Source of the DNA: Cyclobacteriaceae bacterium
Lineage (GTDB): Bacteria; Bacteroidota; Bacteroidia; Cytophagales; Cyclobacteriaceae
DNA length: 64,000 nt
Assembly (NCBI GenBank): GCA_958296015.1
Contig: CATQIH010000013.1
Location: 1-64,000, forward strand
Reading direction: 5' to 3'
The position numbers and the translations under genes were made by a program. Below are positions 40,707 to 49,999 of the stretch, in pieces (the stretch's first letter is position 1; each line of letters starts with the position of its first letter). The notes below the pieces were generated by a model. It had not been told where the DNA came from. It searched no databases and worked only from the letters and a program-made list of their open reading frames with translations.

Positions 40707-41348
40707 CTACTTCTTCCTTTTGTAATCTCCCCGTTTGATAGACTTGATAAACTCGCCCCAGGCAAAGGGATTGAGCAAAGGATTGGGCCGCGGACCGGCA
40801 TACTGGAGGCGGTCGAACTGTTGGTTCATAAAATAGCGATGGTTCATGCTGCCATCCATAGGCATGGCGGCAAACATTTTTGCCAGCAGATCATCAGCCA
40901 GATTTCCGCGCATATTTGCATACTGGTCTTCATCGGGAAGGTTCAACGCCAGAATAGCCTCTTTGAATACCTTTTCCGTAGGATATGGAAACACGGTGAT
41001 AGCTGGAAGGAATGTAGTATCCATGCTAAGTTCTACTACTACGGTCAGAGATTCTCCGCGGTCTTTAGGCACCAGATAGTACTGCCTTTTGTGGCCAATA
41101 GAACTAAATATGACGCTATCGCCGGGTAATACAGGCAAAGAAAAATAGCCGTATTGATTGGTAGAAGTTCCTCTGCCGACACTTGGTACATATATATTGG
41201 CTCCTGCCAGTGCTGCCGTACTATCTTCGCCCAATACCAGTCCGGAAAGCTGTATGACATTAGATCGGCCTTGTGCAAATACTTGACTTACCAAACCTAA
41301 TGATAAGAAAACGAATAGCAGTAATATGTTAACGAATGTCTTCAACAA
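40707..41348 (-). CDS. Secreted carboxypeptidase-regulatory-like domain protein
   Basis: Signal peptide then LSGLVLGEDSTAALAGANIYVPSVGRGTSTNQYGYFSLPVLPGDSVIFSSIGHKRQ. Confidence 0.8.
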   Translation of the reverse strand: MLKTFVNILLLFVFLSLGLVSQVFAQGRSNVIQLSGLVLGEDSTAALAGANIYVPSVGRGTSTNQYGYFSLPVLPGDSVIFSSIGHKRQYYLVPKDRGESLTVVVELSMDTTFLPAITVFPYPTEKVFKEAILALNLPDEDQYANMRGNLADDLLAKMFAAMPMDGSMNHRYFMNQQFDRLQYAGPRPNPLLNPFAWGEFIKSIKRGDYKRKK

Positions 41349-41447
41349 TGATGATCTACTTAATACTTGGATGATACTACGTATAATTTACTAAGATAAA
41401 CAAGAAATATGCTATATAATAGTAAAATGAACGAATAAAGTAGTGAT

Positions 41448-42923
41448 TCATTCGCTCTGGCCGCGCTTTCTGATCAGTAACAAGCCCAGGAAAGTCAGTG
41501 CCCCGTTAACGATCAGAATAAAGAACCTAAACTTGAAACCGTTGAACCATGCTGCTGAGTTCACATCCAGGATAAAACTGATAACCGGAGCCATCACACA
41601 CACCACCGGCACCCACTTGTCTTTCAGATTTATTTTAGTATAAAGTCCACATGCATACAAGCCCAGCAGCGGACCATAAGTATAACCAGCTATTCTAAAA
41701 ACGGCCACAATCACACTATCGCTGTTGAGTGCCTGAAAAGCCAGGATCACCACAAACAGCAAAGCCGAAAACATGATATGAACGCGCATCCGCATGTTTT
41801 TCTCGATGGCTGCGGCCTTTTCAGCTTGCGTTTGCTCCAACTTGCTCTCTCCCAGGCCCAGTATATCCACACAAAAGGAAGTGGTGAGGGCTGTTAGCGC
41901 AGAATCTGCACTGGAGTAAGCGGCTGCAATGATTCCCAGTAAGAATATGATACCTGTAAAAGGACTAAAGTGGTTGAAGGCCAGCATAGGAAACAACTCA
42001 TCCGTGCGGGCTGGCACGTCAATGTTTTTTGCTTTTACATAAAAGTAGAGAAGGGCACCCAATATCAGGAAAAACAGGTTGACAATTACCACGGCTACAG
42101 TAAACCACTTCATGTTTTTCTGCGCTTCTCCCAGGTTTTTGCAGGTCAGGTTTTTCTGCATCATATCCTGGTCAAGGCCCGTCATCACAATGGCGATGAA
42201 GCCACCTGAAATAAACTGCTTAAAGAAGTTGACAGGACTGTTCCATTCCCAAAAGAATATCTGAGACAATTCGCTATCTCTCACGGTACTAAACATTTCT
42301 CCTACCGACAGATTCAGTTCGGTGCCAACCATGTATATACTGGCCACAACGGCAGCTAGCATAAAAAATGTCTGTAAGGTATCTGTCCACACGATCGTTT
42401 TGATGCCTCCCCGAAAAGTATATATCCAGATCAGCAATATGGTGATAAGCACCGTGAGCCAGAAGGGCAGGTCAAACCTATCAAAAAAGGCAAGCTGAAG
42501 TACACTTGCCGCCAGAAACAGGCGGGCCGCAGAACCCAGGAGTCTGGAGAGCAGAAAAAAAGATGCTCCTGTTTTATAGGAGAAAAAACCAAACCGTTGC
42601 TGGAGATAACCGTAGATAGAGACCAGGTTGAGCTTGTAATACAGCGGCATCAGCACCAGGGCGATGAAAGCATAGCCCGGCACATAGCCCAACACCACCT
42701 GAAAGTAAGAGAACTCCGAGTTGCCTACCTCACCCGGCACAGAAATGAAGGTAACCCCGGACAGAGAGGCCCCAACCATACCAAATGCTACCAGGTACCA
42801 GGGCGACTGGCGGTTTCCGGTAAAAAAAGTCTGGTTATCGGCATTGCGTGAGGTAAAATAAGAGATAGTAATCAACAGCAGAAAGTAGCCTGCTATCACT
42901 GCGAAAACTAATAATGGAGACAT
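41448..42923 (-). CDS. Sodium:solute symporter family protein
   Basis: ~491 aa, GNRQSPWYLVAFGMVGASLSGVTFISVPGEVG, YGYLQQRFG, AAYSSADSALTALTTSFCVDI. Confidence 0.93.
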   Translation of the reverse strand: MSPLLVFAVIAGYFLLLITISYFTSRNADNQTFFTGNRQSPWYLVAFGMVGASLSGVTFISVPGEVGNSEFSYFQVVLGYVPGYAFIALVLMPLYYKLNLVSIYGYLQQRFGFFSYKTGASFFLLSRLLGSAARLFLAASVLQLAFFDRFDLPFWLTVLITILLIWIYTFRGGIKTIVWTDTLQTFFMLAAVVASIYMVGTELNLSVGEMFSTVRDSELSQIFFWEWNSPVNFFKQFISGGFIAIVMTGLDQDMMQKNLTCKNLGEAQKNMKWFTVAVVIVNLFFLILGALLYFYVKAKNIDVPARTDELFPMLAFNHFSPFTGIIFLLGIIAAAYSSADSALTALTTSFCVDILGLGESKLEQTQAEKAAAIEKNMRMRVHIMFSALLFVVILAFQALNSDSVIVAVFRIAGYTYGPLLGLYACGLYTKINLKDKWVPVVCVMAPVISFILDVNSAAWFNGFKFRFFILIVNGALTFLGLLLIRKRGQSE

Positions 42924-42993
42924 AAGTTAATGTTGGTGGAGGCAACGAATTTGATGCTTTTTTTTTAAATTTGCTAAAAGAACGTTCAAAACT

Positions 42994-43290
42994 ATGAATT
43001 ACGCATCGCTGGGCGGCATTCCGCAGGAAGAAATATTAGAAGAAGTTATCATCGATGAGGCACTGAATGAATTAAAAGACCTTGTAGTATTGAATGATGA
43101 TTATAATACTTTTGATCACGTCACTAAAACGCTGATCCGAGTCTGTAAGCATACTCAGGAACAGGCCGAGCAGTGCACGCTTATTATACACTACAAAGGC
43201 AAATGCGCTGTTAAAAACGGCAGTTTCGAAGAACTCAAACCCATGTGTGATGCCATTCACGATGCCGGTATCGGCGCAGAGATCTATTAG
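42994..43290 (+). CDS. clpS: ATP-dependent Clp protease adaptor ClpS
   Basis: VVLNDDYNTFDHVTKTLIRVCKHTQEQAEQCTLIIHYKGKCAVKNGSFEELKPMCDAIHDAGIGAEI matches the ClpS core. Confidence 0.88.
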   Translation: MNYASLGGIPQEEILEEVIIDEALNELKDLVVLNDDYNTFDHVTKTLIRVCKHTQEQAEQCTLIIHYKGKCAVKNGSFEELKPMCDAIHDAGIGAEIY

Positions 43291-43345
43291 CACTTTTTCT
43301 CATTTGACTTGGTTATTCAATCAGCCATAACTTCACAACTACTAT

Positions 43346-43957
43346 ATGGAATACCCCTCCAAGCTAATAGAAGATGCTGTCAATGAGATAGCCAAGCTTC
43401 CCGGTATTGGAAAAAAAACAGCCTTACGGCTGGCACTACATTTATTGAAAGTGGAAGAAGAAAGGACGCAATCATTGTCAGACGCTTTGGTCAACTTACG
43501 CACCAAAACGCAGTATTGCCAACGTTGTCACAACATCTCTGACGCTGCTTTGTGCGCTATCTGCACCGGCAACCGGCGTGATCATGGTGTGATATGTGTA
43601 GTAGAAAGCACCACCGACCTGATTGCCATCGAGAATACCTCGCAATATAATGGATTGTATCACGTGCTGGGTGGAGTCATCTCTCCGATTGAAGGCGTTT
43701 CTCCTGGCGACCTGAACATAGATTCGCTTATAGAGAGGGTTCACAACGCTGACGGTGATGTCAAGGAGATTGTGCTGGCTTTGAGTTCTACAATGGAAGG
43801 CGATACCACGTCGTTTTTCCTTACCAAAAAGCTACGCAGTTATCCTGTCAGCATCACCTCTATTGCCCGGGGTGTGCCCATTGGCAGTGAGTTGGAATAT
43901 ACGGATGAGATCACGCTGGGAAGAAGTATTGTAGGTAGAAAAGCTTACGAACAGTAA
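43346..43957 (+). CDS. recR: Recombination mediator protein RecR
   Basis: IAKLPGIGKKTALRLALHLL, CQRCHNISDAALCAIC zinc finger, YHVLGGVISPIEGVSPGDLNI. Confidence 0.97.
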   Translation: MEYPSKLIEDAVNEIAKLPGIGKKTALRLALHLLKVEEERTQSLSDALVNLRTKTQYCQRCHNISDAALCAICTGNRRDHGVICVVESTTDLIAIENTSQYNGLYHVLGGVISPIEGVSPGDLNIDSLIERVHNADGDVKEIVLALSSTMEGDTTSFFLTKKLRSYPVSITSIARGVPIGSELEYTDEITLGRSIVGRKAYEQ

Positions 43958-44037
43958 CGTCTTCTGCTAACCGCCGTCTGCCATTTTGGAAGGGAGTTTT
44001 TGCTATCTTTGTTACTTCCTTTAGATATTGGATGATT

Positions 44038-44104
44038 GTACCCCCCACTTCCATACATCAAACGAGGTTCTTTTTATATCTCGCTTGACTCTTTTTGTAT
44101 CTTG
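44038..44104. repeat. Upstream partial copy of the 21-bp repeat block, with a C-tract leader
   Basis: GTACCCCCCACTTC... then CGAGGTTCTTTTTATATCTCG and CTTGACTCTTTTTGTATCTTG; the same leader recurs at 44119, an 81-bp offset. Confidence 0.7.
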
Positions 44105-44145
44105 CGAGGGTATTTGAAGTACCCCCCCCACTTCAGAATGTCATG

Positions 44146-44292
44146 CTTGATTCTTTTTGTATCTCGCTTGATTCTTTTTATATCTTGCTTGACTCTTTTT
44201 GTATCTCGCTAGATTCTTTTTGTATCTCGCTTGACTCTTTTTGTATCTCGCTAGATTCTTTTTGTATCTCGCTTGCATGTTCTTGTATCAGG
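44146..44292. repeat. 21-bp tandem repeat (minisatellite), 6 close copies plus 1 degenerate copy
   Basis: CTTGATTCTTTTTGTATCTCG with C/T and T/A variants; units start at 44146, 44167, 44188, 44209, 44230, 44251 and 44272. Confidence 0.95.
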
Positions 44293-44340
44293 ATAGAGAT
44301 TATAATGATCAAACGAGCTTGTTTTTGTGTCAGCCTAGAC

Positions 44341-44372
44341 AAAAAAATATCCGCCGATGGGTTATCGGCGGA
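44341..44372 (-). terminator. Intrinsic terminator on the minus strand
   Basis: Perfect 9-bp stem TCCGCCGAT gggtt ATCGGCGGA (44350-44372); read on the minus strand it is followed by ATATTTTTTT. Confidence 0.75.
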
Positions 44373-44428
44373 CAGTATTAGTATAATGATTGTTTGTTTG
44401 CGAAGTTGCGTAGTGTATTTAAACGTTT

Positions 44429-45325
44429 GGTAGTTATTTAAAAGGTGTTGATGCATTTTTGATTATAATCAACGATAAAGAGTTTAGTGACTAAATGATG
44501 ATACCGCGCCACGGTGGCTTTAACTTACGAGAGAAAGATAAACTTCTACGCACATATCCCGGCGGGGAACCGCTGGTTATTCTTGCTCTAAGCGTAGCCC
44601 AATAACGCTCAATATGATTGGCCGCCGTGGCACGGTTTGTCTTTCTTATTTCCCTACTTGTTGATGATTTCCTTTACTACAAAGTATCTTGTAAGACTTC
44701 CATAGGTCGCTGTAAGATTGACATCGTAGGTACTCAAGAGGAATTTTGCGTACCAATCTTCGGAAAGTCTTCTTACCCGGTCTGGGCGACTGCGGTCACC
44801 AATGATATAAGCTACAATCTGTCGTGTATGACGGCTAAGGGCCGCCCATAGCCACTGTTTATTAGCTTTCCGTCCGCAAAATCCACACAATTCATCCAAT
44901 TCTATAATGTCATCAGCCTGACAGCTAGCCACCTGTGTCTTGAAATCAGCTAAAAGTAAGCAGGTCATGTTGAGTTGATGGTACACTTGGTAATAGCTAA
45001 TAGCAAAAACACGTGCCACACCACATAGACTCAAACGCTCTAAAAAAGAACGGATCAAACAGTTGACATCCACATCAAGTGATTTTTTGCGATCTAATAC
45101 AGGGCAACTGCCACAAGCTTTGCATTTGATACGTTGATTGCAGTGACGGCTAAAGCCATTTTTAACAATGTCTGCACTATTACATTTGGAACATTTCTCT
45201 ATCGCGCGGCGAACCGTCTTTACTTCTGTAAGCATAGCGGTTTTGGTGTTTTGTTTATTTGATCACTCAAAACTAATCAAAACCCTCTATGCTTACCTTT
45301 CCATCAACACCTTTTTAGAACTACC
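44429..45325 (-). mobile_element. IS1-family insertion sequence, 897 bp, with TIRs and an 8-bp target-site duplication
   Basis: Left end GGTAGTTATTTAAAAGGTGTTGATG; reverse complement of the right end GGTAGTTCTAAAAAGGTGTTGATG. Flanked by AAACGTTT at 44421-44428 and 45326-45333. Confidence 0.92.
44480..45235 (-). pseudogene. IS1-family transposase disrupted by frameshifts
   Basis: Start MLTEVKTVRRAIEKCSKCNSADIVKNGFSRHCNQRIKCKACG zinc-ribbon and DELCGFCGRKANKQWLWAALSRHTRQIVAYIIGDRS. The C-terminal half is in other frames: RRLVRKIPLEYLRCQSYSDLWKSYKILCSKGNHQQVGK, then REIRKTNRATAANHIERYWATLRARITSGSPPGYVRRSLSFSRKL. Confidence 0.88.
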
Positions 45326-45423
45326 AAACGTTTGTTTCTTTGCTTTTTGAAGTGGTTTATGAAGCACATCAGGTTTGATAAATTCTAGTAGTGCATCAGA
45401 ACCGCAATCCATTGCAACTTGAC

Positions 45424-45801
45424 TCAATCCAGCCCTTTGTAACAGGCAAAAAACAGCAACACCCAACCTGCTATAAAGAACAAACCGCCTACGGGCGTAA
45501 TCATACCCAGCCAGCGGTATCCGCTTCCGCTCAGCAGATACAGGGAGCCACAAAATACAGCGATGCCGATCATCATCGAAATGGCCGCATAATCTAATAA
45601 CCTGTCATTGATCTTAAACATAAGCACACCAATAGCCAACAGTGCCAATGCGTGATAGAACTGGTATTGCACGGCTGTTTCAAAAGTGGCTGTCCTGCCT
45701 TTTGCTTCCAGTATTTCCTGTAGAGCATGTGCCCCAAAGGCACCAATCATCACCGAGAAAGCTCCCAAAGCAGAAGCTGTGATCAATACGAATTTTTGCA
45801 T
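45424..45801 (-). CDS. DUF423 domain-containing membrane protein
   Basis: ASALGAFSVMIGAFGAHALQEIL...FETAVQYQFYHALALLAIG. Confidence 0.92.
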   Translation of the reverse strand: MQKFVLITASALGAFSVMIGAFGAHALQEILEAKGRTATFETAVQYQFYHALALLAIGVLMFKINDRLLDYAAISMMIGIAVFCGSLYLLSGSGYRWLGMITPVGGLFFIAGWVLLFFACYKGLD

Positions 45802-45814
45802 ATATAGTTTATTG

Positions 45815-46483
45815 TTACCGGCTTCCAAAAATTGTAGTACCAATCCTGATCATGGTACTACTTTCTTCCAGTGCTATCTGAAAGTCGCTGCTCATACCCA
45901 TAGACAACACCTGCATTTGGATGTTGTCAGGAAGGTCAGCCTTGCTTTTTATACGCTCAAAGAGTTGTTTCAAATAAGCAAATTCTCTACGCACCTGTAC
46001 CTGATTGTCTGTAAAAGTAGCCATACCCATCAACCCAAGTACACGCACCTGTTTAAACTTTGCGATGTCCTGATTGTTCAGCATATCCAGTAGTTCTTCT
46101 TCTGAGAATCCAAACTTCTCTTCCTCTCTGGCAATATGAACTTGTAACAGACAATCAACTACTTTGTCTATTTTTTGGGCCTGCTTGTCAATTTCCTGTA
46201 GCAATCTATAACTGTCTACTGCATGGATCAAATGCACAAAAGGCACGATATACTTCACTTTATTTCGTTGCAAATGCCCTATCATATGCCATCTGATATC
46301 TTTGGGCATAGCATCGTATTTGTCAGTAAGCTCCTGCACTTTATTCTCTCCAAAATCTCTGACACCTGCTTCATAAGCTTCCATGAGCATAGATACCGGC
46401 TTGGTTTTACTCACAGCTATTAGCTGACATGAATATGCTGTAATCTGTTCCTGAATTGATTTTATATTATTAGCAATACTCAT
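45815..46483 (-). CDS. YggS family pyridoxal phosphate-dependent (PLP homeostasis) protein
   Basis: LIAVSKTKPVSMLMEAYEAGVRDFGENKVQELTDKY, IRWHMIGHLQRNKVKYI, LSMGMSSDFQIALEESSTMIRIGTTIFG. Confidence 0.96.
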   Translation of the reverse strand: MSIANNIKSIQEQITAYSCQLIAVSKTKPVSMLMEAYEAGVRDFGENKVQELTDKYDAMPKDIRWHMIGHLQRNKVKYIVPFVHLIHAVDSYRLLQEIDKQAQKIDKVVDCLLQVHIAREEEKFGFSEEELLDMLNNQDIAKFKQVRVLGLMGMATFTDNQVQVRREFAYLKQLFERIKSKADLPDNIQMQVLSMGMSSDFQIALEESSTMIRIGTTIFGSR

Positions 46484-46590
46484 AGAGCTTGGGTAGTTTG
46501 ATCTGGTTTGCATTAAAAACTCTAACAATCAAGCCTTGTGTAAGTTCTGTTATTGCCATCAAAATTATACAAAATCAACTAACTACCAGC

Positions 46591-47181
46591 ATGTACAAGA
46601 AAATTATAGCCAGCATAGTACTTGCCGCCCTTGGCACAGCAGGATATGCGCAGCAGCAACAACTCAATACGCTTAACAGGCAAAGAAATAAAAGCATCAA
46701 AGCGGGTATGGTCACGTTAGGAAGCTGGTCTGTATTAAATATAGCCATAAGTACAATACTGATGCCCCAAACCTCTGGAGAACGCTATTACTTTTTGCAA
46801 ATGAATGCCTTATGGAATGCCGTCAACTTAGGCATAGCCGGCTTAGGATACTACAACGCGCTTCACACTCCATTGCCTGAGAATGTCTCTTCTTCTGTTA
46901 AACAGCAGTATAAGTTGCAGAAAATATTACTCTTTAATGCTGGCCTAGATGTGGCGTATATGGCTACCGGCGTATATCTGAATGAAAAGGCAAAAACCAG
47001 CCCCGACAAAGCAGCACGCTTTCGGGGTTACGGAAAATCTGTCATACTACAGGGAGCGTTTCTGCTCACTTTCGATGTAATATTATATTTTGTGCTCAAC
47101 AAGCAGAATCAACACCTGCTTTCTATGCTCAAAAATGTGAGAATAAGCACGAATAGTATTGGTTACAGAAAGATTTTCTAG
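46591..47181 (+). CDS. DUF6992-like multi-pass membrane protein
   Basis: Signal peptide, GMVTLGSWSVLNIAIS, QMNALWNAVNLGIAGLGYYNAL; family assigned from memory. Confidence 0.6.
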   Translation: MYKKIIASIVLAALGTAGYAQQQQLNTLNRQRNKSIKAGMVTLGSWSVLNIAISTILMPQTSGERYYFLQMNALWNAVNLGIAGLGYYNALHTPLPENVSSSVKQQYKLQKILLFNAGLDVAYMATGVYLNEKAKTSPDKAARFRGYGKSVILQGAFLLTFDVILYFVLNKQNQHLLSMLKNVRISTNSIGYRKIF

Positions 47182-47205
47182 CTGGCTTTTTTGTTATGTA
47201 AACAT

Positions 47206-49017
47206 ATGGAAGTACCAAGTTACACAAGAGAAGAATACAACAAACTGCCCGATGAGCCTGGCGTATACAGGTTTTATAATGCAGCAGATACGCTAATCTA
47301 TGTAGGCAAAGCCAAAAGTCTTAAAAAACGTGTTAGCAGTTATTTTAACAAATCAGCCAATGCCAATCGTAAGACCATCAAGATGGTTAGCGAGATCAAA
47401 TACATAGAGTTTACGATTGTCAATTCGGAGTTTGATGCTTTGCTGCTGGAGAATAGCCTCATTAAAAAGAACCAGCCCAAATACAATATTCTACTTAAAG
47501 ATGACAAAAGTTATCCATACATACTGCTGACCGGCGAGCGTTTTCCACGTATCATTCCTACCCGACGCATGGTGCCCGGTGCAGGTCGCTATTTTGGTCC
47601 TTTTGCAAGCATCAAAGCCATGAACAACATCCTGGATCTGCTGCGCAATCTTTATACGATCCGCACCTGCCGTTATGACCTTTCCGAAGAAAATATCCGC
47701 CAAGGTAAATTTAAAATATGCCTGGAATATCATCTGGGCAACTGCAAAGGTCCCTGCGAGGCGTTACAATCGGAGGAAAACTATATGAAGGACATAGAAC
47801 AGGCGACCAACATTCTGAAGGGTAACCTGGCTGTTGCCCGCACGTATTTCAAACAAAAGATGCAAGAAGCCGCAGAAACATTGAACTTTGAGATGGCGCA
47901 ATACTTCAAAGATAAACAGGAACTTCTATCAAAATACCAGGCCAAATCTACAGTTGTCAATCCAGAAATAGGCGATACGGATATTTTTACCATTGTATCC
48001 AATGATAAAACAGCTTTTCTCAATTATATGAAATCAAACAATGGTGCAATTGTATTAACTAAAACTATCGAGGTGAAGAAAAAGCTGGATGAGAGCGAAG
48101 GAGAAATCCTGGCTTTGATGATCGTTGAACTCAGAGACAGGTATCTAAGCACCACAAAAGACATACTAACCAATGTGGAAGTGCCCTTTGAGCTGCCCGA
48201 TGTTAACATTGTGGTTCCAAAAATTGGTGATAAACGCAAGCTGGTTGATCTGTCTATCAAAAACGCTCTGTACTACAAAAAGGAAAGGCAGGAGCAGACT
48301 GTTTCTACCAAACACAAGGAGAATAGGGTGCTCATCAAGCTTAAAGAAGATTTGAGGCTTACCCAGCTGCCTATGCGTATTGAGTGCTTTGATAACTCTA
48401 ACTTTCAGGGTACCAATCCGGTAGCTTCTATGGTATGTTTTGTCAATGGCAGACCTTCTAAAAAAGACTACCGGAAATTCAATATCAAAACCGTAGTCGG
48501 GCCTGATGATTTTGCCTCTATGCACGAAATTGTTTTCAGAAGATACAACCGCCTCATCACAGAAGACATTCCGCTGCCTGACCTTATTGTGATAGATGGG
48601 GGCAAGGGCCAGCTAGGTGCTGCCTGTGATGCACTCAAAGAGCTTGGCATTTACGGGCAAGTGCCGATCATTGGCATCGCCAAAAGGCTGGAAGAGATTT
48701 ATACTCCTGATGATCCGTATCCGCTGCACATAGACAAAAAATCAGAGTCTCTGATGCTAATCCAGCGTGTCCGGGATGAGGCACACAGATTTGCCATCAC
48801 ATTTCACAGAAAAAAGCGGTCTATCAGCACCTTCAGAAGCGAACTGGAAGATATCAAAGGCATTGGCAAACAAACGGCTATGTTGTTATTGAAAAATTTT
48901 AAATCTTTGAAAAATATCAAAGACTCATCTTTAGAAGACATTGCTAGTGTGGTTGGTACCCAAAAGGCTAAGATCGTAAAAGATGCACTCAATCAAACAA
49001 AAAAGGAAGCCTCCTAA
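47206..49017 (+). CDS. uvrC: Excinuclease ABC subunit C
   Basis: PDEPGVYRFYNAADTLIYVGKAKSLKKRVSSYF, CLEYHLGNCKGPCE, LPDLIVIDGGKGQLGAA, C-terminal HhH. Confidence 0.98.
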   Translation: MEVPSYTREEYNKLPDEPGVYRFYNAADTLIYVGKAKSLKKRVSSYFNKSANANRKTIKMVSEIKYIEFTIVNSEFDALLLENSLIKKNQPKYNILLKDDKSYPYILLTGERFPRIIPTRRMVPGAGRYFGPFASIKAMNNILDLLRNLYTIRTCRYDLSEENIRQGKFKICLEYHLGNCKGPCEALQSEENYMKDIEQATNILKGNLAVARTYFKQKMQEAAETLNFEMAQYFKDKQELLSKYQAKSTVVNPEIGDTDIFTIVSNDKTAFLNYMKSNNGAIVLTKTIEVKKKLDESEGEILALMIVELRDRYLSTTKDILTNVEVPFELPDVNIVVPKIGDKRKLVDLSIKNALYYKKERQEQTVSTKHKENRVLIKLKEDLRLTQLPMRIECFDNSNFQGTNPVASMVCFVNGRPSKKDYRKFNIKTVVGPDDFASMHEIVFRRYNRLITEDIPLPDLIVIDGGKGQLGAACDALKELGIYGQVPIIGIAKRLEEIYTPDDPYPLHIDKKSESLMLIQRVRDEAHRFAITFHRKKRSISTFRSELEDIKGIGKQTAMLLLKNFKSLKNIKDSSLEDIASVVGTQKAKIVKDALNQTKKEAS

Positions 49018-49052
49018 GAAGCTCCCTTTCGATGTTTGTGTTATGAAAACTA

Positions 49053-49979
49053 TTAATATTCCCAAAGTTGGTGCTCTCGCTCAAGCATATCATACTCATA
49101 GTCCAAAGATTTGAGCAATGCCTGACGGCGGTTACCATCCTCCATGTCTATGATATATTCATCATCCGGGTTGGAATACTTCACAACTCTGCCACTAAAC
49201 AACCTCAAGTCAAAAGCATACTCCAGATTAAGGTGCTTGGCATTGTTATAAGGGTTTACCCAAACCGCTGTTTCAGGGTTTTCATGGAAAACACGAATCA
49301 AATCTTTGTATTTGAAAGAAGCTACCGGGCGCAGTAAGCCTGTTTCCGGAAAATTCTCAGGAGGAAGAATCATAGTAACTGCCTGAATGTCATAATACTG
49401 ACGACCACGCTCTTTATCAAAAATTACATCCTCCATCAATTCCAGTACGGTAACATCACGCGGCCCAAAAAGCAATGGCTCGTTGGCATTGGCCGCAGGC
49501 GTACTTTCGCCTTTTACTTTTGTGCCTTCTGCACCCTGTCCGGAGGAACTACTGTCTCCCCAGGCATCGCCCCAACCATCATCCTGCTTTTGCTCTTGCC
49601 CAAAACCCATCGCAATCTCATCTTCCGTAGGACCTACCTCATCCGTGGGGATGGAAAGTTTCTCGATGAACTGCTCTTTAGACATACGCGTAGTGAGCGA
49701 ATCACTGGTGTATGGATACAGCGTACCATTCATAACTGCATCGATGATCGTTTTGGTAATTTGCCGGTTTTCAGAAAAGAAGGGTTTATTCTGCTTTTCT
49801 CTCAGATCTATCCTGCGCCACACACGGGTGGCATATAGCTGATCTGATTCTGCAATAGGCCGGACGGAATTAGGATTGTATTCGCTGGTGGCTTCCTGTG
49901 CATTTGCTGCCAGAGAAACGCAGCAGGAAATTGCAACAGCTCCTATTCCATGTTTTAGTAAAGAATTAAAAGTTTTCAT
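49053..49979 (-). CDS. gldN: Gliding motility / T9SS protein GldN (PorN)
   Basis: Position after gldM; RPIAESDQLYATRVWRRIDLREKQNKPFF, YDIQAVTMILPPENFPETG. Confidence 0.93.
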   Translation of the reverse strand: MKTFNSLLKHGIGAVAISCCVSLAANAQEATSEYNPNSVRPIAESDQLYATRVWRRIDLREKQNKPFFSENRQITKTIIDAVMNGTLYPYTSDSLTTRMSKEQFIEKLSIPTDEVGPTEDEIAMGFGQEQKQDDGWGDAWGDSSSSGQGAEGTKVKGESTPAANANEPLLFGPRDVTVLELMEDVIFDKERGRQYYDIQAVTMILPPENFPETGLLRPVASFKYKDLIRVFHENPETAVWVNPYNNAKHLNLEYAFDLRLFSGRVVKYSNPDDEYIIDMEDGNRRQALLKSLDYEYDMLEREHQLWEY

Positions 49980-49999
49980 AACACCTGTTTTTACACAAA

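Noticed and set aside
44146-44292. Possible CRISPR-like array
   Set aside because: The 21-bp units are contiguous with no spacers between them, and no cas genes are present in the window.
44178-44456. Minus-strand 92-aa ORF with EIQKESS heptads as a coiled-coil protein
   Set aside because: The ORF starts inside the IS end, runs through a terminator hairpin, and its length simply reflects a 21-bp repeat lacking stops in that frame.
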